The notes beneath the pieces are model-generated. The model had not been told where the DNA came from. It saw nothing but the letters and a program-made list of their open reading frames with translations, and did not search any database. The position numbers were made by a program, and so were the translations under genes. This document shows positions 25,668 through 35,700 of a stretch of 64,000 nt of DNA, one piece after another. The stretch is from DASSFG01 sp035547915 (GTDB lineage: Bacteria > Planctomycetota > Planctomycetia > Pirellulales > JAICIG01), in contig DASZTS010000023.1 in assembly GCA_035547915.1 (NCBI GenBank), positions 62,001-126,000 of the forward strand, read 5' to 3'. How positions within the stretch are numbered: the first letter of the stretch is position 1; every line of letters starts with the position of its first letter.

Positions 25668-26054
25668 ATGCCGATCGTCAACTTTGTCAATGAGAAGAAA
25701 CAGGTTGAGGTGCCCGCCGGCGCCAATCTACGTACGGAGGCCCTCAAGGCCGGTATCAAGCTCTATAACGGCGTCAACGGCTACGGCGCCAAGATCAACG
25801 AGGTTGTGAACTGTCATGGCCTGGGGCACTGCGGCACCTGCCGCGTGTTGATCACCAAGGGAATGGAAAACGCCAACCCGATGGGAACCTGGGAAAAACT
25901 GCAATTCAACTTCAACCCGCTCTCGCCGGCGCTTTTTGCCTACATCGGTAACGAGGACAAGATGCGGCTCTCCTGCTGCACCAATGTCATGGGCGACATG
26001 GACGTCGTCACCCGTCCGCCCCTCAATCTGACCGGCGACAGTTTTTTCAGCTAA
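25668..26054 (+). CDS. 2Fe-2S ferredoxin-type protein
   Basis: The 128-residue protein has the beta-grasp ferredoxin pattern: VEVPAGANLRTEALKAGIKLY, then NCHGLGHCGTCRV supplying three cysteines of the plant-type CxxxxxCxxC cluster motif, and a fourth cysteine in MRLSCCTNV. It is likely a soluble electron carrier. It is followed 41 bases later by the PII gene, suggesting shared transcription, although a direct functional link between the two is not established. Confidence 0.88.
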   Translation: MPIVNFVNEKKQVEVPAGANLRTEALKAGIKLYNGVNGYGAKINEVVNCHGLGHCGTCRVLITKGMENANPMGTWEKLQFNFNPLSPALFAYIGNEDKMRLSCCTNVMGDMDVVTRPPLNLTGDSFFS

Positions 26055-26095
26055 ACGCGTGCAGCCTCCCGGCTCTTTAAGCTTCTGGATGGCTC

Positions 26096-26413
26096 ATGAA
26101 GCAAATCGTCGCCATCGTCAAACCATTCCTGGCCGAGAAGGTGCTCGAAGGGCTGAAGCGGGCACCGCTCGAAGCGGTCAGCGTGCGTGAAGTGAAGGGC
26201 TACGGACGGCAGAAAAACTATCTCGACCAATATCAAGGAAGCGAATACTCGCTGGCCTTCCTGCCCAAGGTCGAAATCAGTCTCTGGGTAGACGACAGCC
26301 GCGTCGAAGAGATCATCCGCAAGGTGGTCGAAGTGGCCCGCACCGGCCGCATGGGCGACGGCAAGATCTTCGTGCTGCCGGCCTTGCCATCGGAACGAGT
26401 GATCGACGTCTAG
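26096..26413 (+). CDS. glnB: P-II nitrogen regulatory protein
   Basis: The 105-residue protein is a canonical PII signal transducer binding ATP/ADP and 2-oxoglutarate. Conserved points are Gln39 and Lys40 in GYGRQK, Tyr51 at the tip of the T-loop (QGSEYSL, the uridylylation site in proteobacteria), FLPKVEISLWV, and the B-loop TGRMGDGKIFVLP. No amtB or glutamine synthetase gene is adjacent, so glnB rather than glnK is used, tentatively. Confidence 0.93.
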   Translation: MKQIVAIVKPFLAEKVLEGLKRAPLEAVSVREVKGYGRQKNYLDQYQGSEYSLAFLPKVEISLWVDDSRVEEIIRKVVEVARTGRMGDGKIFVLPALPSERVIDV

Positions 26414-26513
26414 CGGCTTGCTGGCGGAAATCTTGCCGCTTCGAACGATCCGCGTTCGCTAACTCGCCGCCATGCGCGAGTTGGCCTGAGGCACCGCTCG
26501 GCGTCGAATCGGT

Positions 26514-26519
26514 TATAAT
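26514..26519 (+). promoter_or_regulatory. perfect -10 box upstream of the YqgE gene
   Basis: TATAAT lies 31 bases before the ATG at 26550. No good -35 hexamer is found at 16-18 bases upstream, so the assignment rests on the -10 alone. Confidence 0.4.
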
Positions 26520-26549
26520 GCCCGCTTCACGCATGGGCGAATACTCTCG

Positions 26550-27101
26550 ATGAAATCGTTGACCGCACATTTCCTGATTGCTTCGAGCGATCTGGTCGAT
26601 CCGAATTTCTTTCGGACCGTGGTGCTCATCTTCCGCCATAACGACGAGGGGGCCGCCGGCGTGATCCTGAACCGGCGCATGTCGGCGACGGTCGAGAGGA
26701 TTTGGGAGCAAGTGAGCGATAGGCCGTGCGAGTGCGATGCGCCGCTGCACATGGGGGGACCGGTCGAAGGGCCGCTCATGGCCTTGCACGGCGACGAGGC
26801 ACTCGCCGAGATGAAGGTGCTCTCCAGCGTGTATGTCAGCACCGGACGCGACATGCTGGAGAAACTCGTCGAACGTAATGAGCAACCGTTGCAGTTCTAC
26901 GTCGGCTATGCCGGCTGGGGCAGCGGGCAGTTGGAGCGAGAACTGAGCGAGGGATCATGGCTCACCGCGCCGGCCACCGCCGAGCAGGTGTTCGGCGCGG
27001 TCGACGATCTGTGGCAACGATTGACCCGCTCGGTCGTGTCGCGGGCCTTCTTGTCGGCGCTCAACATCAACGAGGTGCCGCCCGACGCCTCCATGAATTG
27101 A
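26550..27101 (+). CDS. YqgE/AlgH family (UPF0301) protein
   Basis: The 183-residue protein matches YqgE/AlgH from end to end: HFLIASSDLVDPNFFRTVVL, GAAGVILNRR, LHMGGPVEGPLM, FYVGYAGWGSGQLERE and SWLTAPAT. The family is widespread, cytosolic and of unsettled function (named AlgH for an alginate-regulation phenotype in Pseudomonas). It converges with the minus-strand zinc-ribbon membrane protein with 8 bases between stops. Confidence 0.93.
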   Translation: MKSLTAHFLIASSDLVDPNFFRTVVLIFRHNDEGAAGVILNRRMSATVERIWEQVSDRPCECDAPLHMGGPVEGPLMALHGDEALAEMKVLSSVYVSTGRDMLEKLVERNEQPLQFYVGYAGWGSGQLERELSEGSWLTAPATAEQVFGAVDDLWQRLTRSVVSRAFLSALNINEVPPDASMN

Positions 27102-27109
27102 CGGTCGGC

Positions 27110-28105
27110 TCACCCTCCCACCTGCACCTGCACCTGGACCTCGTTCGAGACGCGCACGCGCGCCGTGCCCACCTGCTCTTCGATATGCGCCGTGAAGGGA
27201 GGCGTGAGATTACCAATGGGCGTCTTGCCGGCATGTTTGCCGCGAGTCTTCCAAGCCAACGTCGGAATCTCAAACTCGATCTTCCCTTGGGGTGCGTTCA
27301 CGACCCAGAAATACCGGCTCGCCGGATGGACCGGCCCCTGATCGAGCCGATATTCGATGGCGAATTCGTCACTCTGCGACTTCTTGGTGGCGTTCCAAAG
27401 GGTGATGGCCAAGCCGGAGGGAGCGGGGCCGGGCTGAGCAAACGACGGCGCCGTTCCGGCCGATTCCTGTTGCGGCCGGCGGACGGTCGACCCTACGCGC
27501 CGGAACTGGATGGCGCTGAACACGGTGAAAATGGCAGCCAGCGGCAAGAGCAGGAATAAGACCAGGTAGGCCACCCATTGGGTGAATCCCATCGAAGAAG
27601 CATCGCCGCTTGTCCGGCTCCGCTTCTTGCGTCCCGCTGGGCTCGCGGGAGGGTGCGTCGGTTCCATCGGAGGGTACGATCCACCGCCGCCGAACGGGTC
27701 GCCATAGGCTCCTCCCTGCGAAAACAGGTCGCCCGCAAGAGGCCCCGGTTGGGCATACGTCTCGGCCGGATAGACGATTTCGGCCTGCGGAAGGTCCTCT
27801 GGCTCCGGCTCGATCGGTTTCGCCCAGCGCCCGCTAGCAGCGGGTGGCGCCGGCTCGACCACTTCGGCCATAGGCAGCACTTCTGCCGACGAATCGCTAC
27901 TACGCCTTGACGACTTCCGCGGACGGTCCGCTACGTTCGGAGGCGTGGGAGCAGGCCGAGGCGGCGGGGCCACAGGCGGCACGTCGACCCCCGCGGGCGG
28001 CACCAGGAACTTGTGGCCGCAACCACAAACCACCGCCTTTCCTACTCGCCGCCGTTCGCGGACGTAATTCTTGCCGCACTTCGGACACTCGAACGAATCG
28101 GACAT
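27110..28105 (-). CDS. zinc-ribbon, single-pass membrane protein, function unknown
   Basis: The 331-residue protein begins with a Cys-rich ribbon (FECPKCGKNY then VVCGCGHKF). A long Pro/Ala/Glu-rich linker follows to about residue 165, then a membrane helix (WVAYLVLFLLLPLAAIFTVF, about 178-198), and an outer domain with beta strands (YRLDQGPVHPASRYFWVV). The N-terminal ribbon followed by a proline linker and one helix is a recurrent planctomycete architecture. The ATG at 28105 is preferred over 28138, which would overlap the upstream gene. Confidence 0.7.
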   Translation of the reverse strand: MSDSFECPKCGKNYVRERRRVGKAVVCGCGHKFLVPPAGVDVPPVAPPPRPAPTPPNVADRPRKSSRRSSDSSAEVLPMAEVVEPAPPAASGRWAKPIEPEPEDLPQAEIVYPAETYAQPGPLAGDLFSQGGAYGDPFGGGGSYPPMEPTHPPASPAGRKKRSRTSGDASSMGFTQWVAYLVLFLLLPLAAIFTVFSAIQFRRVGSTVRRPQQESAGTAPSFAQPGPAPSGLAITLWNATKKSQSDEFAIEYRLDQGPVHPASRYFWVVNAPQGKIEFEIPTLAWKTRGKHAGKTPIGNLTPPFTAHIEEQVGTARVRVSNEVQVQVQVGG

Positions 28106-28130
28106 CCCGCGAACCTGTTGGCCCTTCCCC

Positions 28131-28421
28131 TTATCCAAGTAATATGCCGGTGGCGAGCCCGACGGCGACTTGGATGATGCCTCCCACGATGCACAGCGAC
28201 CACGCCAACATCAGCAGGCCAATGTCCCATTCACTTACCTTCGTCCATCCATAGACGAAGGCGATCAATTGACCGCAACCGCAAAGGAGGAGCACGATGC
28301 AGGCAATAGCCCAGCCGGCTTCGTCGTGCATGAACATTTGCACCAACACGGCAATCATGCACAGCACGAACGCTAGCCCGAGAACCGAATTGCCCGTCAT
28401 GAATAACGCGTAAGGCGTCAC
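28131..28421 (-). CDS. small polytopic membrane protein
   Basis: The 96-residue protein has three hydrophobic helices (VLGLAFVLCMIAVLVQMFM, IACIVLLLCGCGQLIAFVYG, and a C-terminal glycine-rich helix). The GTG at 28421 has AAAGG about 8 bases upstream; an ATG at 28400 is the alternative. It lies 25 bases before the zinc-ribbon membrane protein on the same strand, so the two are likely translated from one mRNA and may form a complex. No family is recognised. Confidence 0.65.
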   Translation of the reverse strand: MTPYALFMTGNSVLGLAFVLCMIAVLVQMFMHDEAGWAIACIVLLLCGCGQLIAFVYGWTKVSEWDIGLLMLAWSLCIVGGIIQVAVGLATGILLG

Positions 28422-28649
28422 CGCACCAACCTTTTAAGAGATTGCCAAAAAGACCGATCGGCCCAGCAAGTTTGCTTGCCAAAAACGGCCTCGGCCGGTC
28501 TCTGAGACGTTGCCTGTCACTCGAAAACCAGAACATGTAGTATACAGACTGAGGAGCACCTTTGTCGGACGCGGCACTCCCTGGCGGCGGCCTAGGGCAA
28601 AGTTTATCATCGGATTTTTGCTTGAGTTTTTTGTGTCGGAACTTGCAGG

Positions 28650-29738
28650 ATGACAGAACGCGTCTACAATTTTTCGCCCGGGCCGGCCGTTTTGCCGCTC
28701 AAGGTTTTGGAGGAGGCGCAGCGGAACCTGGTGGCGCTGCCCGGCCTCGGCATCTCGCCGCTAGAAATCAGTCACCGTTCGCCCTGGTTCGACGGTGTTC
28801 TCGAAGAGACGGAGGCCAATCTCCGCCGTTTGCTGGCGGTTCCCGACAATTATCGGATCGTGTTCATGCAGGGCGGGAGCCGCTTGCAGTTCTCGCTGGT
28901 GGCCATGAACCTGCTTCGCGCCAGTGGTGCCAGTGCCGACTACGTTGTGACTGGCACCTGGGGACAAATGGCCATGCAGGAAGCGGCTCGCGAGGGAACG
29001 GTCCGCGCCGCCTACAACAGCAAGCCGCACAACTTCGACCGACTGCCCGCACCGGGCGAACTCGACCTTGATTCGAACGCCCAATACGTGCACATCACGT
29101 CGAACGAGACGATCCAGGGCGTGCAGTTCCAACAGGAGCCCGACGTGGGCGGTGTGCCGCTGGTGGCCGACGCTTCGTCCGATTTTCTCTATCGGCCCCT
29201 GGCCATGGAGCGATACGGGCTGATCTACGCCTGCGCGCAGAAAAATGCCGGGCCGGCGGGCGTCACCGTTGTCATCGTGCGGGACGACGTTTTGTCGCGC
29301 ATGGGCGACGGCTTGCCGACGATGCTCGATTACCGATCGTTCGTGAAAGAGAAATCTCTCGCCAACACCCCGCCCGTCTTTGCCATATACCTGGTGATGC
29401 TGGTCACGAGATGGCTGCTCAACGACGTGGGCGGGCTCGCTGCGATGCACGAAATCAACCGCCGCAAGGCGAAACTGCTGTACGACGTGATCGACGAGAG
29501 CCGGGGCTTCTACCGGGGGCACGCCCAACCCGGCAGCCGTTCGCTGATGAACGTCACCTTTCGATTGAGCGACGACGAGACCCAGAGCAACTTCCTCAAG
29601 CAGGCCAAGGCGAAGGGGCTGGTCGAGCTGAAGGGACACCGTTCGGTTGGTGGCATCCGCGCCTCGATCTACAACGCCATGCCGATCGAAGGCGTGCAGA
29701 AGCTTCGCGATTTCATGCGAGAGTTCGCCAAGTTGTAG
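28650..29738 (+). CDS. serC: phosphoserine aminotransferase
   Basis: SerC converts 3-phosphohydroxypyruvate to phosphoserine with glutamate, and also serves pyridoxal phosphate synthesis in some bacteria. The 362-residue protein shows the class V aminotransferase pattern: NFSPGPAVLP, MGGSR-type phosphate-binding MQGGSRLQF, VADASSDFL, PLP lysine Lys198 in ACAQKNAGPAG, and GGIRASIYNAMP at the C-terminus. It is a monocistronic gene, with a minus-strand neighbour on each side. Confidence 0.95.
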   Translation: MTERVYNFSPGPAVLPLKVLEEAQRNLVALPGLGISPLEISHRSPWFDGVLEETEANLRRLLAVPDNYRIVFMQGGSRLQFSLVAMNLLRASGASADYVVTGTWGQMAMQEAAREGTVRAAYNSKPHNFDRLPAPGELDLDSNAQYVHITSNETIQGVQFQQEPDVGGVPLVADASSDFLYRPLAMERYGLIYACAQKNAGPAGVTVVIVRDDVLSRMGDGLPTMLDYRSFVKEKSLANTPPVFAIYLVMLVTRWLLNDVGGLAAMHEINRRKAKLLYDVIDESRGFYRGHAQPGSRSLMNVTFRLSDDETQSNFLKQAKAKGLVELKGHRSVGGIRASIYNAMPIEGVQKLRDFMREFAKL

Positions 29739-29778
29739 GAGCGTGAGCCGTTCCGACATCTGGGAAACGGCCCGCTCG

Positions 29779-32268
29779 TCATTCAAGCCGCAAGATGGTG
29801 AACGACATCGCGGGAAACGTGTAGGTCTGTGGACCGGCGGCGAGACCATGCGGCCATGCCTTCACGCTCGGACGGATCCTTTCCGGTTCGCTCGGAGTGT
29901 TGACCGCGTCTAACTCGCCGACCAACTCCTGTACGCGGGCCGCGGGCTTCGTTGGCGCAAACCCGGCCAGGTCGAGTCGCGCGGTGACCGGCTTTTCGCC
30001 CGTATTCACCACCTGCAAGACGAGCGAATGGCCGTCCTCGCTGCGCTTGGCGCTCACGTCGAGCGAAGTCGAGCCGTCGACGCTCGCTGCCACCGCGTGC
30101 GGCAGATAATTCTCGGCCACCATCTGCGTCACGAAATAGGGTGGTTGTGGCCAGACTTTACAGGGATTCAAGAACAATAATCCCTGGTCCCAGCCGTTGT
30201 CGTTCTGCCGATCGACTTGCAGACAGTTGGCCGAAGCCGCGATCGACACGCGGCCGCCCAGACGCTCGATCGCGTTCAAGGCACCGGCATTGCCCAAGGC
30301 CCGGCGAAAAGCGTGATTGCCCGAGTTGAACTCGAACACCACCACACTATGTTTAGCACCGTCGGCCAGTCGATCGAGCGCCGTCACGTAGCTTGGCAGC
30401 GCTCGCAAGGAGCCGGAAACGTGTGGCCCATCGGTGGCGATATGGATATCGAACGCGACCTCGCGGCCAGCCTGCTTGGCAAATCGCAGGATGTCGCGAT
30501 GACCATCCAGGTTGGTAATGCCCGAGGCGGCACCTGTGACGCGGTTGGCGTCGTCGATCACATGGTCGTACACAAAGTCGCCCACGACGATCACCATGGC
30601 GGGATCTTTCGACCAGATCGCTTCGGCCAACGGACGGAAGCGATCGACATAGGCGGCATCGACCCGTTCTTCGTTACCCAATTCGATGTACCGCAATCGA
30701 TAGGGCTCTGGGTGGCCGTCGGCTGCCCGCCGCCGTCCCCACTCGCTGTCGGGCGAACCGTTCACGTACTCGACGAAATCGGCCATATCACTCGGCGACT
30801 CGCCCATGTTGACCGCCGGAATAGCTAACCAACCGACCGCGTCGCAGAGGTCGAGAAAATCAAAGATGCCCCAACCGTTCGTCGAATAGCCATACCAAGT
30901 TCCCACGTGCGGAGGCCGCCGGTCACGCGGACCGATCATCTTCTTCCAGCGATAGGCAGGATGATTGATCATCGAGCCGCCGTAACGGAGCACCGTGAGA
31001 CGTTGCTCGACCAAACCTGTGACCACGTCGCGACGATCCGGCAGACCGTGATACCGTCCCCATTCGCCCGGCTGTAGAAAGACGTGCCCTAACACGACCG
31101 ATCCGGGTTGCCGTAGCGAGACCGCCAGCCTTCCATTGTCGACGTCGGCGGTGGGGGTAAGGTTGAAATCGAACCGCTGCCATGATTCACCGCGGGGGAC
31201 TGATACTCTCTTCTCGGCGACCCGATGCGCTCCATCGGCATTCTCCAGCGTCAACCAAAGATCGGTTGATTTTTCGCTGCGCACCCAGACGTAACCCTCG
31301 TAGGGTCGGCCGCGCAGAAAACACATTCCTTGGCGATTGAGGCCACGGTTCTCGATGCCCGTTTCACCCTCGCCCGAGACGAATTCGATGCGCTGGCTCT
31401 GCGATCCTACGAATGGGCGGTCGGTATCGAGCGTAAACCGGCCTTTTGCGTCGCCGCGCGTGGCCGATCGCCACTGACCGCTCACGGATCCGGTCGAGGA
31501 AGTCGACAGCTCGAACGGAAGCGTGTGTCGCTTCCCATCCGTCTGCACCCACAGATTGCGGTAGCGGGCTTCGCGCTGCCAGGGTCGCAACGCCACCGTG
31601 CCCCGCAAGAGAGGCCGCTGGCTGTCGGTGTGTTGGAAGATGGTCTTCCCGTCGATCAAGACTTGGACTGTGTTGCCGGCCAAGCGGGCTTCGAGCGCAA
31701 GCCACTTGCCCGTGGGGATGTCGTAGGGGGCGTTGTGCAAGAGTTGCCAATCATGACGATGACGGCCCAGAAGAACGACGTTCGCCTGGGGATCGAGCGA
31801 CACTTCGTAGCCGTCGAAATTGTCGGCACCGACACCGGGCTTGCCGAGTCGAACGATCATCCCCGCGTTGCCGGGCGCCCGATCGCTCAGGAAGATTTCG
31901 ACGCCCACCGAACCGTCGTCGAAAGCCGGCAGGTCGCTCACGAGTTTCGGGCCGGCGCCCGCCGGCGCCAACACTTCGCCTTCGCTCAGCCGCCACTGCC
32001 CGTCGTAGACCGAAAAGCCACTTATCGGACTTTCGGCCGGCGGCTCCTGAAAGCTCTCGCCAAAGACCATCTGGCTGTAGATGCCGCCGTAGATCTCATG
32101 GTTCACGTCCTCGATACACGCACCGGCCAGATAACGGCTGACCGGACCGAGCACCCGCGAGGCATCGACGTGAACCACGACCTCGTCGGCCAATGCCGAC
32201 TGAGCCAATAAGGCCAAGAAGAGACTTAAGAAACGAGCAGCAGACAGAGCGCAACGGTGTACATGCAT
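29779..32268 (-). CDS. secreted GH51-type alpha-L-arabinofuranosidase with inserted beta-sandwich domain
   Basis: The 829-residue protein starts with a signal peptide (AARFLSLFLALLAQSALA). The GH51 parts include YLAGACIEDVNHEIYGGIYSQ at the N-terminus, the acid/base Glu533 in IELGNEERVD, and the nucleophile Glu646 in VVFEFNSGNH, followed by the C-terminal arabinofuranosidase beta domain. Between about residues 65 and 205 lies a LamG/DUF1080-like jelly roll (PTGKWLALEARLAGNTVQVL). The ATG at 32268 is chosen for the signal peptide; a longer frame to 32370 would bury it. Likely role is removal of arabinose side chains from plant or algal polysaccharide. Confidence 0.88.
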   Translation of the reverse strand: MHVHRCALSAARFLSLFLALLAQSALADEVVVHVDASRVLGPVSRYLAGACIEDVNHEIYGGIYSQMVFGESFQEPPAESPISGFSVYDGQWRLSEGEVLAPAGAGPKLVSDLPAFDDGSVGVEIFLSDRAPGNAGMIVRLGKPGVGADNFDGYEVSLDPQANVVLLGRHRHDWQLLHNAPYDIPTGKWLALEARLAGNTVQVLIDGKTIFQHTDSQRPLLRGTVALRPWQREARYRNLWVQTDGKRHTLPFELSTSSTGSVSGQWRSATRGDAKGRFTLDTDRPFVGSQSQRIEFVSGEGETGIENRGLNRQGMCFLRGRPYEGYVWVRSEKSTDLWLTLENADGAHRVAEKRVSVPRGESWQRFDFNLTPTADVDNGRLAVSLRQPGSVVLGHVFLQPGEWGRYHGLPDRRDVVTGLVEQRLTVLRYGGSMINHPAYRWKKMIGPRDRRPPHVGTWYGYSTNGWGIFDFLDLCDAVGWLAIPAVNMGESPSDMADFVEYVNGSPDSEWGRRRAADGHPEPYRLRYIELGNEERVDAAYVDRFRPLAEAIWSKDPAMVIVVGDFVYDHVIDDANRVTGAASGITNLDGHRDILRFAKQAGREVAFDIHIATDGPHVSGSLRALPSYVTALDRLADGAKHSVVVFEFNSGNHAFRRALGNAGALNAIERLGGRVSIAASANCLQVDRQNDNGWDQGLLFLNPCKVWPQPPYFVTQMVAENYLPHAVAASVDGSTSLDVSAKRSEDGHSLVLQVVNTGEKPVTARLDLAGFAPTKPAARVQELVGELDAVNTPSEPERIRPSVKAWPHGLAAGPQTYTFPAMSFTILRLE

Positions 32269-32778
32269 TTCAAATATCACCACGGTAAAGTACGAGAATG
32301 GGTGCCAGTATATCTCCCAGATGGCACTTGCGACGGGATGCTGCCGCCAAAAAACGTGGCGGAACGCCACCCAGTAGGGATTCTCGATTTTCCGGAATCA
32401 TCAGTCGACCGTGTTGCCGACGAAATACCACGCGGCCGGCAGAACCCCGTTGCAAACCGGGAGACATACGCACTTGGTCATGGCCCAACTCGGTATGGTA
32501 TCGTCGATCGCTTGTCGGGCGTCGTCGAACGTCGGCTGGGCTGTTTCCCACCGGGCGAAGCATGTCGCTCTGCTTAGCCGCTGCGCCTTGAAGATATCGC
32601 GCTCTTCGGAGACGCCGGTAACATCCAGAACGTTACCAACGTCCTCTCCGCCGTCGGACCGTATTAGGTTAGAACAACCGACAAGACCGCATCGTGCTTT
32701 CTGAAAAACGGCATTTCACGCAAGCCCGAAACAGGAGGCTCGTTCCGCGATCGCCGACGCGCTGTTTAGGACGTCCGT
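32269..32778. other. intergenic region, 510 bases
   Basis: The region lies between the end of the giant repeat protein gene and the start of the arabinofuranosidase gene, both on the minus strand. It should hold the arabinofuranosidase promoter. Short open frames on both strands look like chance, without family similarity or ribosome binding sites. No hairpin with a T-run is seen after the repeat-protein gene. Confidence 0.4.
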
Positions 32779-35700
32779 TCAGGTGTTCTGCAAGTACTGT
32801 TCGCTGGCAAGCAGACTGACGATGGCGTCTTGGTCGCTACTCTGGTTCTGCTCCAAACTCGTCAGTTGGTTGAGGAACGTAGTCACCTCGCTCTGGGTGT
32901 ATTTGCCCTGGAAGAACAAGTTGCCGTAACCGTTTCCGGTTATTGTCGCCAGTGCATAGGAGCCCGTTTGGGCCGTTCCCGGGGCCGCATTGGGCGTCGG
33001 AGTGCTGAGCGATTCCCAATTGGCGTTGACCATCTTGTTGAGGCCTTCAGGCGACAACAAGAAGTCGAGCGCCACCTGGCTGCGGCTCAGCCCCTGGTTC
33101 AGCAGGTTGAGCCAGCCGGCGGCGCCTGTGGTGTCCGGCGACCGGCCAAACAGATCGCGATACAAGGCGTTCACGAAGCTCGCGTTGGAATTGCCGTTCA
33201 GGACGAAGTACTCCTGCGAGCCGACCATGATGCTGACGAGTTGTAGTTCGTCGCGATTGATCGCCAACAGGTTGGTGTAGGCAGCCAGCCCCGCCGCGTC
33301 GGGCGAGCGATGCAAGAAGTTGGTGTACAGCGACGTCACAAAGTGAGTCCGATACTCCGGCGAAGCCAAGAAGAACTGCGCCACCGCGCCTCGATCTCCA
33401 TGAGACAGCGTGTAGTTGACCCAGAAGTTGTAGCCGGCCGTCTCAGGATCGCGTCCCAAGAGTTCGCGATACAGATTTAGAACAAAGGTCTGGACGCTGC
33501 CATCGCCCGGTTGTCCGGCAACCCTTCCACCGCCGGTGGGAGTTATGCCAGAGCCTGTAGCGGAGCCGGAGCCGCTGCCCGTGCCGGAGCTTGTTCCAGA
33601 ACCACTACCAGAGCCGGTACCCGAACCTGACCCGCTACCCGAGCCGGATCCGCTGCCCGAGCTGGATCCGCTGCCCGAACCCGAGCCGGAACCGGACCCC
33701 GAGCTGGATCCACTGCCGCTACCTGTTCCAGATCCTGAACCGGACCCCGAGCCGCTGCCAGAGCCAGACCCACTGCCAGAGCCCGAGCCGCTGCCCGATC
33801 CGGACCCAGTGCCGGAGCCCGAGCCACTGCCGCTACCTGAGCCAGAACCGGTACCGCTTCCCGAACCAGAACCTGATCCGCTTCCCGATCCGGAACCGGT
33901 ACCACTACCCGAGCCCGAGCCACTGCCGGAGCCTGTTCCAGAACCCGACCCCGAGCCGCTGCCGGAGCCAGACCCGCTACCTGATCCCGAACCGGTACCG
34001 CTTCCCGATCCCGATCCTGTACCACTGCCTGAGCCAGAGCCACTACCGGATCCAGAACCGGTCCCGGAGCCAGACCCAGTACCAGAACCGCTTCCCGATC
34101 CGGAACCGGTACCGCTGCCCGAACCCGAGCCACTGCCCGAGCCAGACCCAGTACCAGAACCGCTTCCCGATCCAGAACCTGTACCAGTGCCCGATCCCGA
34201 GCCACTGCCGGAACCCGAACCCGTACTACTGCCTGAGCCTGAGCCGGAACCGCTTCCGCTACCTGTTCCAGAACCGGAGCCCGAGCCGCTGCCCGAGCCA
34301 GACCCAGTACCAGAGCCTGAACCGCTTCCCGATCCGGAACCGGTACCGCTGCCCGAACCCGTACCACTGCCGGAGCCTGAGCCCGAACCACTGCCGCTAC
34401 CTGTTCCAGAGCCAGAACCGGACCCGGAGCCGCTGCCAGACCCGGTACCAGAACCGCTTCCCGATCCGGAACCGGTACCACTCCCCGAACCGGAGCCACT
34501 GCCGGATCCCGATCCCGAACCGCTCCCACTACCTGTTCCAGAACCGGACCCGGAGCTACTGCCCGAGCCAGACCCAGTACCGGAACCGCTTCCCGATCCA
34601 GAACCTGTACCAGTGCCCGATCCGGAGCCACTGCCGGACCCTGAGCCCGAACCACTGCCGCTACCCGTTCCAGAACCGGACCCGGAGCTACTGCCCGAGC
34701 CAGACCCAGTACCAGAACCGCTTCCCGATCCGGAACCGGTACCGCTGCCCGAACCGGAGCCAGTGCCGGAACCCGAACCCGTACCACTGCCTGAGCCGGA
34801 ACCACTGCCGCTACCTGTCCCGGAGCCAGAACCGGACCCGGAGCCGCTACCAGTACCAGAACCTGAACCGCTTCCCGATCCGGAACCGGTACCACTCCCC
34901 GAACCGGAGCCACTGCCGGAACCCGATCCCGAACCGCTCCCACTACCTGTTCCAGAACCGGACCCGGAGCCACTGCCCGAGCCAGACCCAGTACCGGAAC
35001 CTGATCCACTTCCCGATCCAGAACCTGTACCAGTGCCCGATCCGGAGCCACTGCCTGAGCCTGAGCCGGAACCGCTTCCGCTACCTGTTCCAGAACCGGA
35101 GCCCGAACTACTGCCCGAGCCAGACCCAGTACCAGAACCGCTTCCCGATCCGGAACCGGTACCACTCCCCGAACCGGAGCCAGTGCCGGAACCCGATCCC
35201 GTACCACTGCCTGAGCCTGAGCCGGAACCACTGCCGCTACCTGTCCCGGAGCCAGAACCGGACCCGGAGCCGCTACCAGTACCAGAACCTGAACCGCTTC
35301 CCGATCCGGAGCCGGTACCACTCCCCGAACCGGAGCCACTGCCGGAACCCGAGCCCGAACCGCTCCCACTACCTGTTCCAGAACCGGACCCGGAGCCACT
35401 GCCCGAGCCAGACCCAGTACCAGAACCTGATCCACTTCCCGATCCAGACCCTGTACCAGTGCCCGATCCGGAGCCACTGCCGGAGCCGGAACCACTTCCG
35501 CTACCTGTTCCGGAGCCCGAACCAGACCCCGACCCGGTGCCTGATCCAGACCCACTACCAGAACCCGATCCGCTCCCCGAACCAGAACCGGTACCACTGC
35601 CTGAACCGGAACCAGACCCCGACCCGGAGCCTGTACCACTGCCCGAGCCTGAACCCGAACCACTACCTGTTCCCGAGCCGGAGCCTGAACCGCTTCCCGA

